Source: Pseudodesulfovibrio senegalensis
Lineage (GTDB): Bacteria > Desulfobacterota > Desulfovibrionia > Desulfovibrionales > Desulfovibrionaceae
DNA length: 64,000 nt
NCBI RefSeq assembly: GCF_008830225.1
Contig: NZ_WAIE01000004.1
Location: 271,691-335,690, forward strand
Direction of reading: 5' to 3'
The position numbers and the translations under genes are program-made. Position 1 is the stretch's first letter. Each line of letters starts with the position of its first letter. Below the pieces are notes generated by a model. The model did not search any database. It was not told the DNA's origin and saw only the letters and a list, made by a program, of their open reading frames with translations. Below, piece by piece: positions 25,367-33,563 of the stretch.

Positions 25367-26407
25367 CTACAGCGGACCGGCCACCGGCCAGCAGTTGAAC
25401 TCGGGCTTTTGCTTGAAGCCCACGCCCACCGCTCCCTTGTGCATGTACAGGACGTAGGCCCAGTCGGTTTCATAAAAGCTTGTGGTGGATGACCAGTATG
25501 CCTCTGCGGTCCGTGCAAAGGGATGGCCCGAAGGCAGTGCCGGGCTTGATTGCGACGCGTCCACCAGCGATTCCAGTTCGTTGATGTCCGGCAGCCGCCA
25601 GACGATATCGGAATCGCGGTTCAGTTTCTGCACCGCGTTCAGCGCGTCCTGCCAATGGGCCGGTCCCGCAAGGTCCGCAGATGCGTGCCACACGAGCCGG
25701 GTCAGCCGGTCCACGATGCCGAATTCCCTGGTCGTGAAACGCGGCTCCGGCCACGGCGCCCCGGTTTGCAGCGCGCCGTCCTGCAAACAGCCTTCACAGT
25801 CCATCGTGTTGCCCGAAACGTCATGGCAGTTCGTCTGTCCGGTGCGCGGCAGGACAATGCTTTCGCCACGAACGGGCCAGCCCATGCCCGGGTCGGTTTT
25901 CTTGCCGTAGAACATGCGCCCGCCCTGCATTTGCACTCGCCATGCGTAGGCCGTTGCCATTGCCGAGGTGGTGGAGGTCCAGTACCAGCCCAAAAAGACG
26001 TTGTGGAAGGGATGGCTTTCGGGCAGGGCAGGGTTTTTGGCTCCGTGGGAGATCAGGCTGCGCAGTTCCCGCCGGTTGGGTAGCCGCCAGTCGTGGTGGC
26101 CGAGATAATTGGTTTTATTGAGTCGAGCGACTTCATTCAGGGTTTCGGGCCACGAAAGGGGGTAGGTGAAAACGTCTGCCCGGCGGGGCCAGTGCAGCCC
26201 CGTAAGCGTGTCATGCACCGTTTCTCCCTGCGGGCGGAATCGATCCGGGTCCGTACTGACGCTGTCGCGGCGAGCCGCGTCCTGTCCGCTGTCGCGGCAG
26301 TCCATCCTGTTGCCAAGGACATCATAGCATTCGTTGGCACCTGTTTCGAGAACGTGTCCGGCCCGCTGTGTCATGCCGGTGTTTTGTTTATTCCGTATCG
26401 TCTGCAT
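25367..26407 (-). CDS. DUF1566 (Lcl C-terminal) double-domain protein
   Basis: 346 residues with two DUF1566-type repeats: WPETLNEVARLNKTNYLGHHDWRLPNRREL (two adjoining stretches) near residues 90-115, and WQDALNAVQKLN / WRLPDINELESLVD near 255-285. Each is followed by a YWSSTT or YWTSTT block. These domains are usually secreted or surface-linked and of unknown function, but no clear signal peptide is visible here. The start is uncertain: ATG 26407 lies in an inverted repeat and MTQRAG (ATG 26374) is possible; neither has a good ribosome site. A cysteine pattern (CYDVLGNRMDC, CHDVSGNTMDCEGC) recurs before each repeat. Confidence 0.8.
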   Translation of the reverse strand: MQTIRNKQNTGMTQRAGHVLETGANECYDVLGNRMDCRDSGQDAARRDSVSTDPDRFRPQGETVHDTLTGLHWPRRADVFTYPLSWPETLNEVARLNKTNYLGHHDWRLPNRRELRSLISHGAKNPALPESHPFHNVFLGWYWTSTTSAMATAYAWRVQMQGGRMFYGKKTDPGMGWPVRGESIVLPRTGQTNCHDVSGNTMDCEGCLQDGALQTGAPWPEPRFTTREFGIVDRLTRLVWHASADLAGPAHWQDALNAVQKLNRDSDIVWRLPDINELESLVDASQSSPALPSGHPFARTAEAYWSSTTSFYETDWAYVLYMHKGAVGVGFKQKPEFNCWPVAGPL

Positions 26408-26941
26408 GCAGGTCCACGATACCGCAACGCGCTTTTTTTTTCATCCGCAATTCTCACGGTATGGAGAACATGGCGTCTGTCATCTTTGCAGGCGGCGGGG
26501 TGTTGCCAATCGCCGCCTTTCAGGAACCGGATGATGCCGGGCGTTTTCGGGGATGGATTGCTCATCGCTGGAAATGGCCCAACCGTGTTTCGTTTGCCTT
26601 TTTTGGACGGAACATCGTTGCGGGGTTTTAGTCTTCTTAGAATGCATTGCCTTGACTCGAAAAAAATGGCAATATTGAAATAATTGCAAAATAGTCATTA
26701 AATATAATAAGTTGAGTATGGTTAATTGTTTGCAGGCGGTGTCGGCGACTGAGGGAAAGGCCCAAGCTGATCAGCGTGGTCAGCCGGTTGCCGTTGCCCG
26801 TGGAGTCGTTTGGAGGTTTGCCACGGCATCGTGGGAATGAGCAGATGCGCAATGCATAGCTTTTTTGTGTCTGGAAAAAGAAGGCTGTAACCGTGTCCTG
26901 AGGATGTTGTTTTCCGGAGGGACCTATCGTGGGAGTGTTCT
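26408..26941. other. intergenic region upstream of the repeat-containing secreted protein
   Basis: No credible gene. An AT-rich stretch around 26640-26720 holds a promoter-like TTGAAA-N17-TTAAAT reading rightward, which would give a leader of about 230 bases before 26942. I saw no riboswitch class that I recognise in it. Confidence 0.4.
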
Positions 26942-28201
26942 ATGTTCAAGCTGATGAGATTTTGGGCGGTGTTGATCATTGTGTCGATTTGTCTTGCTTC
27001 CCCTCTTTATGCTGCCGACATGTCTCAGGGGCTTACCTGTCCGCCCGGATGGAAAGACAATGTCTCTGCCCGGGGCAATGACCTCATAAAACAGTGCATA
27101 GCTCCTTCTCAGGATGCGTTCATAGAACTGTACGCTGCTGCAGACACCCACAACATGACGCTCGGCGAATTGCTGGACGCATGGACCACGGCCATGACCC
27201 AGCGGGGACTTCCTTTCCAGAATTTCGTTTCCGAACAGCCGGGACAGGTCTCGGGACATCCTGCCGTTACCCGCGTATATTCGGGGCATACCAAGAACAA
27301 CGCCCAGTTCGATTCGTCCCTTGTCGCATCCAGATACAACGGCATGGTGTACATTTTTCAGGGTCTTTCCCTGAAGGGGCGCGAGCAGGCCAGACAACAG
27401 GTCCGGCATGCCATGAATACCTGGTATTACCCCGGCGCGTCTTCCCAGAACACCGGCGGCTCCTCTGCCGCGTTGCCGCTTGGGGGCGGTGGCGCCGGTG
27501 CGCATGGCGCCAACCACGGCGGTTCCATGCCGACCATATCCGGAACGTTCATCTCCGACCAAAAGGATTATTGGGGCGGTGCGCATTACTACAGGATTTA
27601 TCAATTTTTCAACAACGGTAACTATGTCGAGGGGACCAAGAACGCAAAAACCGGCAAAGTGCAGATGGATTCGAAGAGGAAGCGTTTCAAGGTGGCCAAA
27701 TCCGGCAAGTCGTACGTCGTGAAAGGCGCGAGGTCCTGTACTGACGGGTATGTGACCGATACCGAAGGCAATGCCGTCACGCGTTTCAAGAGCGGATGCT
27801 ACAGCTCCGGCGGAAAGGCGATGTACTTCCATCGGGCCAAGCATGCTTCCTCGGCTGCGGTGAACCGGGTGCAGACGAATGGGATTCCCAAGATATCCGG
27901 AACATTCATTGCGGACAAAAAGGATTACTGGGGCGGGCAATACTACTACCGGATGTACCATTTTTACGGCGACGGCACGTATGTCGACGGCAGCCAGAAC
28001 GCGGCCAGCGGCAAGGTGAATATGGGATCGAACCGGAGGAAATGCAAGATATCGAAATCCGGCAATTATTATGTCGTGCGCGGGGGCGGTTCCTGTACCG
28101 ACGGATACGTCACGGACACGAAGGCCAACATGATCACGCGATTCAAGAGCGGCTGTTACAGCTCCGGCGGAAAAGCCATGTACTTCGAGTTGGTCCGGTA
28201 G
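26942..28201 (+). CDS. secreted protein with two tandem roughly 105-residue repeats, unknown function
   Basis: 419 residues with a clear signal peptide (LMRFWAVLIIVSICLASPLYA). Residues 26-165 form one domain with CPPGWKDN and HPAVTRVYSG, ending WYYP. A Gly/Ala linker follows, then two copies of a domain (about 195-300 and 312-419). Each runs from ISGTF...KDYWGG through YYR, SCTDGYVTDT and RFKSGCYSSGGKAMYF, with two cysteines likely disulfide-bonded. The family is not recognised. It is followed closely by a lipoprotein gene. Confidence 0.85.
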   Translation: MFKLMRFWAVLIIVSICLASPLYAADMSQGLTCPPGWKDNVSARGNDLIKQCIAPSQDAFIELYAAADTHNMTLGELLDAWTTAMTQRGLPFQNFVSEQPGQVSGHPAVTRVYSGHTKNNAQFDSSLVASRYNGMVYIFQGLSLKGREQARQQVRHAMNTWYYPGASSQNTGGSSAALPLGGGGAGAHGANHGGSMPTISGTFISDQKDYWGGAHYYRIYQFFNNGNYVEGTKNAKTGKVQMDSKRKRFKVAKSGKSYVVKGARSCTDGYVTDTEGNAVTRFKSGCYSSGGKAMYFHRAKHASSAAVNRVQTNGIPKISGTFIADKKDYWGGQYYYRMYHFYGDGTYVDGSQNAASGKVNMGSNRRKCKISKSGNYYVVRGGGSCTDGYVTDTKANMITRFKSGCYSSGGKAMYFELVR

Positions 28202-28252
28202 GGCAATGTCCTTTGGGAATAGAACAATATGCCTGTCGGCGGGGCTGTGCCC

Positions 28253-28681
28253 ATGAAAAAATCATCCATGCTGCTTGTGATGGTTTTGGGGGGCGCGGTC
28301 CTGCTGGCGGGGTGCGACAAGGACCCTGCCGACGTGCGGGTGCATGAAAAGGATTTCTGCACCCGCTATCACGAGGCCTTCCCGAGGTGCGATTGCTTTC
28401 TTGATCCAACCATGCAGAATCAGGGCCTTGGCAAATATGGCGACGGGGCTTTGTACAAATCCGGGAGAAGGATCAGCAACAGCAATGACGCGGAGGCGTT
28501 CTTCAATAAATGGCTGTTTTCCATCCAAAAGGATTACTACGATACCGGCAGGATAACGAAGGATACGCGAATCGAGTGCCAGGACCTTGGGCACGGATTT
28601 TACAATTGTTTCGTGTTCAATGAGTTTTATGTGACGGTTTCCGATGACGGAGACATATATAAAACCGTGTGCATGGAGTGA
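28253..28681 (+). CDS. small lipoprotein of unknown function
   Basis: 142 residues from ATG 28253. It has a lipoprotein signal (MKKSSMLLVMVLGGAVLLAGC). The mature part has many cysteines (FCTRYHEAFPRCDCFLD, ECQDLGHGFYNCF, VCME) and looks like a compact disulfide-rich domain. It lies 51 bases after the repeat protein and shares its terminator, so the two are probably one operon. No family recognised. Confidence 0.75.
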   Translation: MKKSSMLLVMVLGGAVLLAGCDKDPADVRVHEKDFCTRYHEAFPRCDCFLDPTMQNQGLGKYGDGALYKSGRRISNSNDAEAFFNKWLFSIQKDYYDTGRITKDTRIECQDLGHGFYNCFVFNEFYVTVSDDGDIYKTVCME

Positions 28682-28699
28682 TTATGCAGGGGCCGGATA

Positions 28700-28740
28700 A
28701 AGCAGGGGCTCCCGGTACTGGTGACCGGGAGCCCCTGCTT
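28700..28740. terminator. bidirectional terminator between lipoprotein gene and nhaB
   Basis: A 17-base-pair perfect stem (28700-28716 with 28724-28740) around a seven-base loop, placed between convergent genes. Confidence 0.85.
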
Positions 28741-28766
28741 ATTTCGGGTAACGGCAATCGTGTCGG

Positions 28767-30389
28767 CTACAGGAAGGCGTACACGGCCGCCAGTCCTGTC
28801 AGGGACATGGTGATGGTGTATGGCAGTGCCAGCAGGACCATCCTGCCGTAGGAAAGCCGGATGACCGGTGCCAGCGCGCTCGTGAGCAGGAAGAGGAATG
28901 CGGCCTGTCCGTTCGGGGTGGCCACGCTGGGGATGTTGGTTCCGGTGTTGATGGCCACGGCCAGCTTGTCGAAGTGCTCCATGGTTTCCTTGACCACGGT
29001 GGCGGTATCGTGGGGAAGCGTGGCGAGCGTGTCGGCCCGCGCAATGTGCGGGTCGGTCAGCTTGGCCATGAGCTCCTGGCCGGTCATGCCGATATGGGGA
29101 ATGGCGTTCAGAACATGGATGAAGTGCAGCTTGGTTTCGGAGATATAGACCGTTGCCACGAAGACGTTGTCCGATATGGAGGAGAGAATTCCGTTGGCCG
29201 CATAGTAGGCCACAAGCTGATCCTGTCCCTTCAGACTCAGAACGTATTCGATGATCGGGGCAAAGAGTTCCTGGGAATGGATGACGGCCACCACCGAGAA
29301 GAACACCACCAGCAGGGCGGTAAAGGGCAGGGCCTCCTCAAAGGCGTGTCCGAGCTGATGCTCCTCCACGATGCCGGTAAATGAGGTCAGCAGGATGATG
29401 ACGGACAGTCCTATCAGGCCCACGGCCGCCAGATGGAAGGCCAGCGCCGCGATGAGCCAGATGCCGACCAGGGCCTGTATAACCAGCTTGAGTTTGCCTT
29501 TGTCGCCTGCCCTTTCTTCCATGGCAATGGCATTTTCCAACAGGAACGAACGGATGTTGCCCGGCAACTGGTGGCCATAGCCGAAGACGTGGAATTGCTC
29601 CACGGCCAGACAGGTGATGAGGCCCACCACGAGCACGGGCATGGTCACAGGCATGGCGTGGAGAAAGAACGGTATGAAGTGCCAGCCCATTTCGCCGCCC
29701 ACAAGCAGGTTTTGCGGCTCGCCCACAAGGGTGCACACGCCGCCCAGAGCCGTACCCACGGCACCATGCATCATCAGGTTGCGCAAAAAGCCCCGAAAAG
29801 CCAGCAGTTCCTTCCGGTTGGCCTCCCTGACTTCCTGATCCGAGCTCAGATCGTGCGTATCCGCCTGACCCTTGCCCGAAACATAGCGGTGGTAGAGTTC
29901 GTAAAACCCGTAGGCCACGGCCATGATCACCGCCGTGACGGTCAGGGCATCCAGAAAGGCCGAGAGGAAAGCCCCGGCCATACAGAACATCAAGGAGATC
30001 AGCTTTTTGGAGCGGACCCGGACCAGAATGCGGGTGAAGGTGAACTGCAGGAAGTCCTTCATGAAGTATATGCCGGCCACCATGAAGATCAGCAGCAGGA
30101 TGACCTCGAAATTCTTGAGAGCCTCATGGTACACGGTCTCCGGGGAAGTCATGCCCATGATCACGGCTTCGATTGCCAGCAGGCCGCCCGCGGGCAGCGG
30201 GTAGCATTTAAGGGCCATGGCCAGAGTGAAGATGAATTCGGCGATGAGCGCCCAGCCGGCAACAAATGTCCCGGCCGTGAGCATCAGGATGGGGTTGAGG
30301 ACAAGAAAGCCGACAAGGGTCAGTTTGTACCAGCCCGGCGCATTTCCCAAAAATGTCTGGGCAAAGATTTTTGAAAGCGGTGATTTCAT
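28767..30389 (-). CDS. nhaB: Na+/H+ antiporter NhaB
   Basis: 540 residues, full length for the family. The N-terminus ([15 protein letters not shown]) and the multiple membrane helices match NhaB, which exports sodium in exchange for protons. Characteristic blocks are [37 protein letters not shown] and [12 protein letters not shown] (each given in part). It follows the SLC13 permease gene in the same direction but is separated by two hairpins, so it can be expressed apart from it. The start at 30389 follows AAGGAG. Confidence 0.96.
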   Translation of the reverse strand: MKSPLSKIFAQTFLGNAPGWYKLTLVGFLVLNPILMLTAGTFVAGWALIAEFIFTLAMALKCYPLPAGGLLAIEAVIMGMTSPETVYHEALKNFEVILLLIFMVAGIYFMKDFLQFTFTRILVRVRSKKLISLMFCMAGAFLSAFLDALTVTAVIMAVAYGFYELYHRYVSGKGQADTHDLSSDQEVREANRKELLAFRGFLRNLMMHGAVGTALGGVCTLVGEPQNLLVGGEMGWHFIPFFLHAMPVTMPVLVVGLITCLAVEQFHVFGYGHQLPGNIRSFLLENAIAMEERAGDKGKLKLVIQALVGIWLIAALAFHLAAVGLIGLSVIILLTSFTGIVEEHQLGHAFEEALPFTALLVVFFSVVAVIHSQELFAPIIEYVLSLKGQDQLVAYYAANGILSSISDNVFVATVYISETKLHFIHVLNAIPHIGMTGQELMAKLTDPHIARADTLATLPHDTATVVKETMEHFDKLAVAINTGTNIPSVATPNGQAAFLFLLTSALAPVIRLSYGRMVLLALPYTITMSLTGLAAVYAFL

Positions 30390-30410
30390 TTTCTTATTCT
30401 CCTTGAACGT

Positions 30411-30466
30411 AAAAAAACGCCTCGTGGCGTCTGTCTGCGGGCTGCCGTACAGCCGTGCCGAGGCGT
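30411..30466 (-). terminator. terminator or attenuator in the nhaB leader
   Basis: Leftward, ACGCCTCG (rc of 30459-30466) pairs with CGAGGCGT (rc of 30417-30424) and runs into seven Ts just 20 bases before the nhaB start. An inner GGCTGT/ACGGCAGCC stem also forms. Its place in the leader suggests attenuation. Confidence 0.6.
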
Positions 30467-30526
30467 CTGGTTTTTATGAGTTTTTCAATTTCGTTTCAGG
30501 TGGATATTTGGTCTGCTATCGTTAAA

Positions 30527-30556
30527 GCGGGCGCCGGGCATGTGCCCGGCGCCCGC
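30527..30556 (-). terminator. GC-rich hairpin after the SLC13 permease gene
   Basis: 14-base-pair perfect stem (30527-30540 with 30543-30556), five bases past the permease stop; no long T-run. Confidence 0.65.
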
Positions 30557-30561
30557 ATGAA

Positions 30562-32361
30562 TTAATACAGCATCATCAGCGCAGCGATCATGACGACCAT
30601 GTACAGGATGGTCATGCCCACGCCGCTGCGGACGTAGTCAACGGTACGGTATCCCCCCGGGCGCATGATCAGGGCGTTGACCTGATGGGTGGGCAGTACA
30701 AAGGTGTTTGATGCGGCCACGGCCACGGTCAGGGCTGCAACGCGCGGGTCCACCCCCGCGTTGAGGGCCATGTTCATGGATAGCGGTACCAGCAGCACCG
30801 TGGCTCCCACGTTGGAAGCCACCAGCGTGAAGAATGATGTCAGGATGCCGATGACCGTGAGCAGTACCACGGCGGAAGGCGTGCCCAGAGCGGCCATGAT
30901 GGTGTCCGCAATGAACTTGGCTGCCCCGGTGTTCTCGAAGGCCATGCCCAGCGGGATCAGCCCGCCGAGCAGGAATACGGTCATCCAGTCAACTGATTGG
31001 TAGGCTTCGTCAATGGTCAGGACTTTGGTCAGGACCATGCCGAGCGCTCCGGTCAGCAGGGCGATGGAAAGCTGCACATGGAAGCCGAGAATCATGGTCA
31101 GGGAAACGGCCAGCCACATGAGCGCGAGCTTGGCTTTTTCGGTGCGCAGCAGTTCGCCTTTGACCGTTTCGGTAAAGACCAGGTCGGGCAGGCCCTTGAG
31201 CATGTGGAACATTTCCCAGCGACCATGCAGGAGCAGGGCGTCGCCCGATTCGATGATGATGTCGTTCAGCCCGCTGACGAAAATCTTGTCGCCCCGGAAA
31301 ATGGCCAGAGCGGACACCTGGAATCGTTGACGTATACGCAGTTCGGAAAGGGATTTGCCGCTGAACTCGGAGCGGGGCGTGACAAGCCCCTCCATGATGC
31401 CTGCGTTGTTCGGGGAAAGCTCTTCGGCGAATGTGGTCAGCTCGTCCTGAAGGACCCAGCCCATGTCTTCGGCCATGTGCGCCGCGAATTCCTGCGGTCC
31501 CACCACCACGATGTGGTCACCCGGCTGAATTGTTTCCTCCGGGGTGGGCGCGAAGATATGCGTTTTGCCGTGGTTGCGGGCAATGGCCACCAGCGTGCAG
31601 AAGTAGACGGGCCTGAGGTCAAGGGATTTGAGAGGCGAGTCGTTTTCCCAGCTTTCCGGAATAGCCAGCTCGAAAAGGGACCCCACGTTGTTGTATGTGC
31701 CGGTGAGCACGGATGACATGGGGCCGGATTTTTCGTCTTCGGAACGCGAAGGCAGGATGAACCGGCCGAACAGGATGAAATAGACCAGTGCGGCCGCAAT
31801 GAGCAGCAGGCCGATGGGGGTGACGCTGAACATGCCGAAGGCCGCGTATTTTTTGCCGCCCACGACCATGAGGTCGTTGAGCAGGATCAGCGGACTGGAA
31901 CCGACCAGTGTCAGGCAGCCGCCGATGATGGCGCAGAAACCCATGGGCATGAGCAGACGCCCCACGGGGACGCCGGTCTGGTTGCCTATGCGTTTGGCCG
32001 CGGGCAGGAAAAGTGCTGCCGCGCCGATGTTTTGCATGAAGCCTGATATGATGGCCACCGTACCTGCAATAAGGGTCATGATTCTGGATTCGCTTTTGCC
32101 GGCGAATCGCAGAATCACCCGGGCCATGGAATTCATGACGCCGGTTTTGTCCAGTCCGGCGCCGATGATGATCACCGCGATGATGGAGACCACGGCGTTA
32201 CTGCTCAGACCGCTGATGGCCTGTTGCGGCGTGACGAGTCCGAGCAGGGGGAGCAGCACCATCATGATGATGCCGACCACGTCCACCCGAACCCATTCGA
32301 AGATGAAGAGAAGGACAGCGAAAACGAGTACGGCCAGAACAGTAATGATTTCTGGGGTCAT
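30562..32361 (-). CDS. SLC13/DASS-type permease with two RCK_C (TrkA-C) domains
   Basis: 599 residues. Membrane helices occur at both ends (residues 1-185 and 400-599), as in SLC13-family anion:sodium symporters, with NIGAAALFLPA and SNVGATVLLVPLS as conserved motifs. Between them are two RCK_C regulatory domains (about 205-290 and 300-385, with LRIRQRFQVSALAIFRG and GDALLLHGRWEMF). Such proteins transport dicarboxylates, sulfate or other anions. Substrate cannot be decided here; sulfate or sulfonate uptake would suit a sulfate reducer, and the neighbouring sodium antiporter fits sodium coupling. Confidence 0.9.
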   Translation of the reverse strand: MTPEIITVLAVLVFAVLLFIFEWVRVDVVGIIMMVLLPLLGLVTPQQAISGLSSNAVVSIIAVIIIGAGLDKTGVMNSMARVILRFAGKSESRIMTLIAGTVAIISGFMQNIGAAALFLPAAKRIGNQTGVPVGRLLMPMGFCAIIGGCLTLVGSSPLILLNDLMVVGGKKYAAFGMFSVTPIGLLLIAAALVYFILFGRFILPSRSEDEKSGPMSSVLTGTYNNVGSLFELAIPESWENDSPLKSLDLRPVYFCTLVAIARNHGKTHIFAPTPEETIQPGDHIVVVGPQEFAAHMAEDMGWVLQDELTTFAEELSPNNAGIMEGLVTPRSEFSGKSLSELRIRQRFQVSALAIFRGDKIFVSGLNDIIIESGDALLLHGRWEMFHMLKGLPDLVFTETVKGELLRTEKAKLALMWLAVSLTMILGFHVQLSIALLTGALGMVLTKVLTIDEAYQSVDWMTVFLLGGLIPLGMAFENTGAAKFIADTIMAALGTPSAVVLLTVIGILTSFFTLVASNVGATVLLVPLSMNMALNAGVDPRVAALTVAVAASNTFVLPTHQVNALIMRPGGYRTVDYVRSGVGMTILYMVVMIAALMMLY

Positions 32362-32406
32362 GGGGAATCCTCGGGAATCGTATGGTGTTGCCGCTACAGG
32401 CCGGTT

Positions 32407-33000
32407 TTATTTGGCCTGCAGCGTCGCACGGGTGTATACGGGAATGGTTCTCCTGCTCTGGCACACGGCAATGGAGTCGTCCATAACGTAGCGGAATTGG
32501 TCCTGCTCATGCATTGCGGCTACGACGGCTTCCTCGTCACCCTGTCGCACCTCATGACTGAAGTTGAGGCCCGCATCAACAGCCTTGCAGGAGAAATACT
32601 CTATGTTTTTTCGCGCCTCGTCGGAGAACTCGTTGAAATCCTGACCGGATTCATCAACGTTCACTGCAACCAGTGAGCTTCTGGTCTTGGCAGCCATGCT
32701 TACGGCGTAGTCGGCAATATCGCGGGAAAAAGCCTGACCCCGGCAGATGACGAGGATTTTGCACTCCGGACGATCACAACGGACAGCTTCGGTGGCCAGG
32801 GGGGTGTCGGTGACTGTTTTCTTGCGGCTTGCGGTAAACCGTTTGAAAAATGTTTTCATCGAGGATTCTCCTGAATGTTCCATAAGGTACGTTTCACGGC
32901 CGACAACCCACGCCCCGATGTGGCACGTGTTGCAGTGTCTTTCGGACATTATGTCGTAGTGTTTATCAACCGCTTTTTTCATTCCACTGAAGAGGGCCAT
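32407..33000 (-). CDS. universal-stress-protein-like protein
   Basis: 197 residues from ATG 33000 behind TAGGAG. A second ATG at 32859, also behind AGGAG, would give a 150-residue protein beginning KTFFKRF. The C-terminal 125 residues (KILVICRGQAFSRDIADYAVSMAAKTRS, shown as two adjoining stretches, then LVAVNVDESGQDF) have the UspA fold. The canonical nucleotide loop GxxGxxS is not obvious. The extra N-terminus contains HCNTCH, a haem-like CXXCH, but no export signal, so haem attachment is unlikely. It lies 45 bases upstream of the SLC13 gene in the same direction. Confidence 0.7.
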   Translation of the reverse strand: MALFSGMKKAVDKHYDIMSERHCNTCHIGAWVVGRETYLMEHSGESSMKTFFKRFTASRKKTVTDTPLATEAVRCDRPECKILVICRGQAFSRDIADYAVSMAAKTRSSLVAVNVDESGQDFNEFSDEARKNIEYFSCKAVDAGLNFSHEVRQGDEEAVVAAMHEQDQFRYVMDDSIAVCQSRRTIPVYTRATLQAK

Positions 33001-33057
33001 AGTTTACTCCTAGCGCTAAATGTTGGAGATTTTTTCGCCTCTTTTCACCCTGTACCA

Positions 33058-33073
33058 ATCAAAACACATGCCA
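33058..33073 (-). promoter_or_regulatory. possible sigma-54 promoter of the stress-protein/permease operon
   Basis: Leftward TGGCATGTGTTTTGAT: a strong -24 (TGGCATG) and a -12 at the right spacing but with GA in place of GC. GTTGC/GCAAC repeats lie 75-165 bases upstream, as expected for sigma-54 control. Confidence 0.4.
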
Positions 33074-33146
33074 ACAAAGCGTATGTCGCCAACCATCTGA
33101 AAAGATATGGTAAAACGATGTTTCGACGAAATGCGGCCGGGCGGTA

Positions 33147-33239
33147 TGTTGCGATATGTAACGCCGCGTGTCGGCAAACACGGCAGTCCGCGTGGATAGG
33201 GGGCATATGGTTGCAGATTGTTGCGATGCAGAATGCAAC
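33147..33239. promoter_or_regulatory. cluster of GTTGC/GCAAC inverted repeats
   Basis: GTTGC-GATAT-GTAAC at 33148-33162, GTTGC at 33210-33214, and GTTGC at 33220-33224 facing GCAAC at 33235-33239. The half-sites are the same as those before the sigma-54 promoter at 21402. Confidence 0.5.
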
Positions 33240-33435
33240 GCTTTCATGTCTGAAATGTACGTTGAATGAGGGGCGGCAATGGCGTGGCGCGGGCAAATGG
33301 GGACCGAGTTTTTTTTTGTGCACGGAGTCACAAGGTGATTATGTTTTATTTTCAGCATGTTGTGAGCGTGCATGCGCAGTACCGTTTGTTGCGTACGTGG
33401 GGACGAATGAGCTCCCAGATATTTGGGTGAAACAT

Positions 33436-33451
33436 TGTTGCGAATTGCAAC
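33436..33451. promoter_or_regulatory. perfect GTTGC-N5-GCAAC palindrome upstream of the Lon-like gene
   Basis: TGTTGC-GAATT-GCAAC at 33436-33451, 112 bases before ATG 33564, in the same arrangement as 21302-21318. I found no good sigma-54 promoter between it and the Lon-like gene. The remaining parts of 33001-33563 hold no supported gene. Confidence 0.5.
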
Positions 33452-33563
33452 CTTAACAAGTCCCAGTCCCGGTGATACATAATGATAATAAGGAGGTGCG
33501 GGGTGCAAAGGCCGGTTCGGTCCGCATTACCCGCCCGCCGTATTCTTGCAGGAGGAGACGGAC

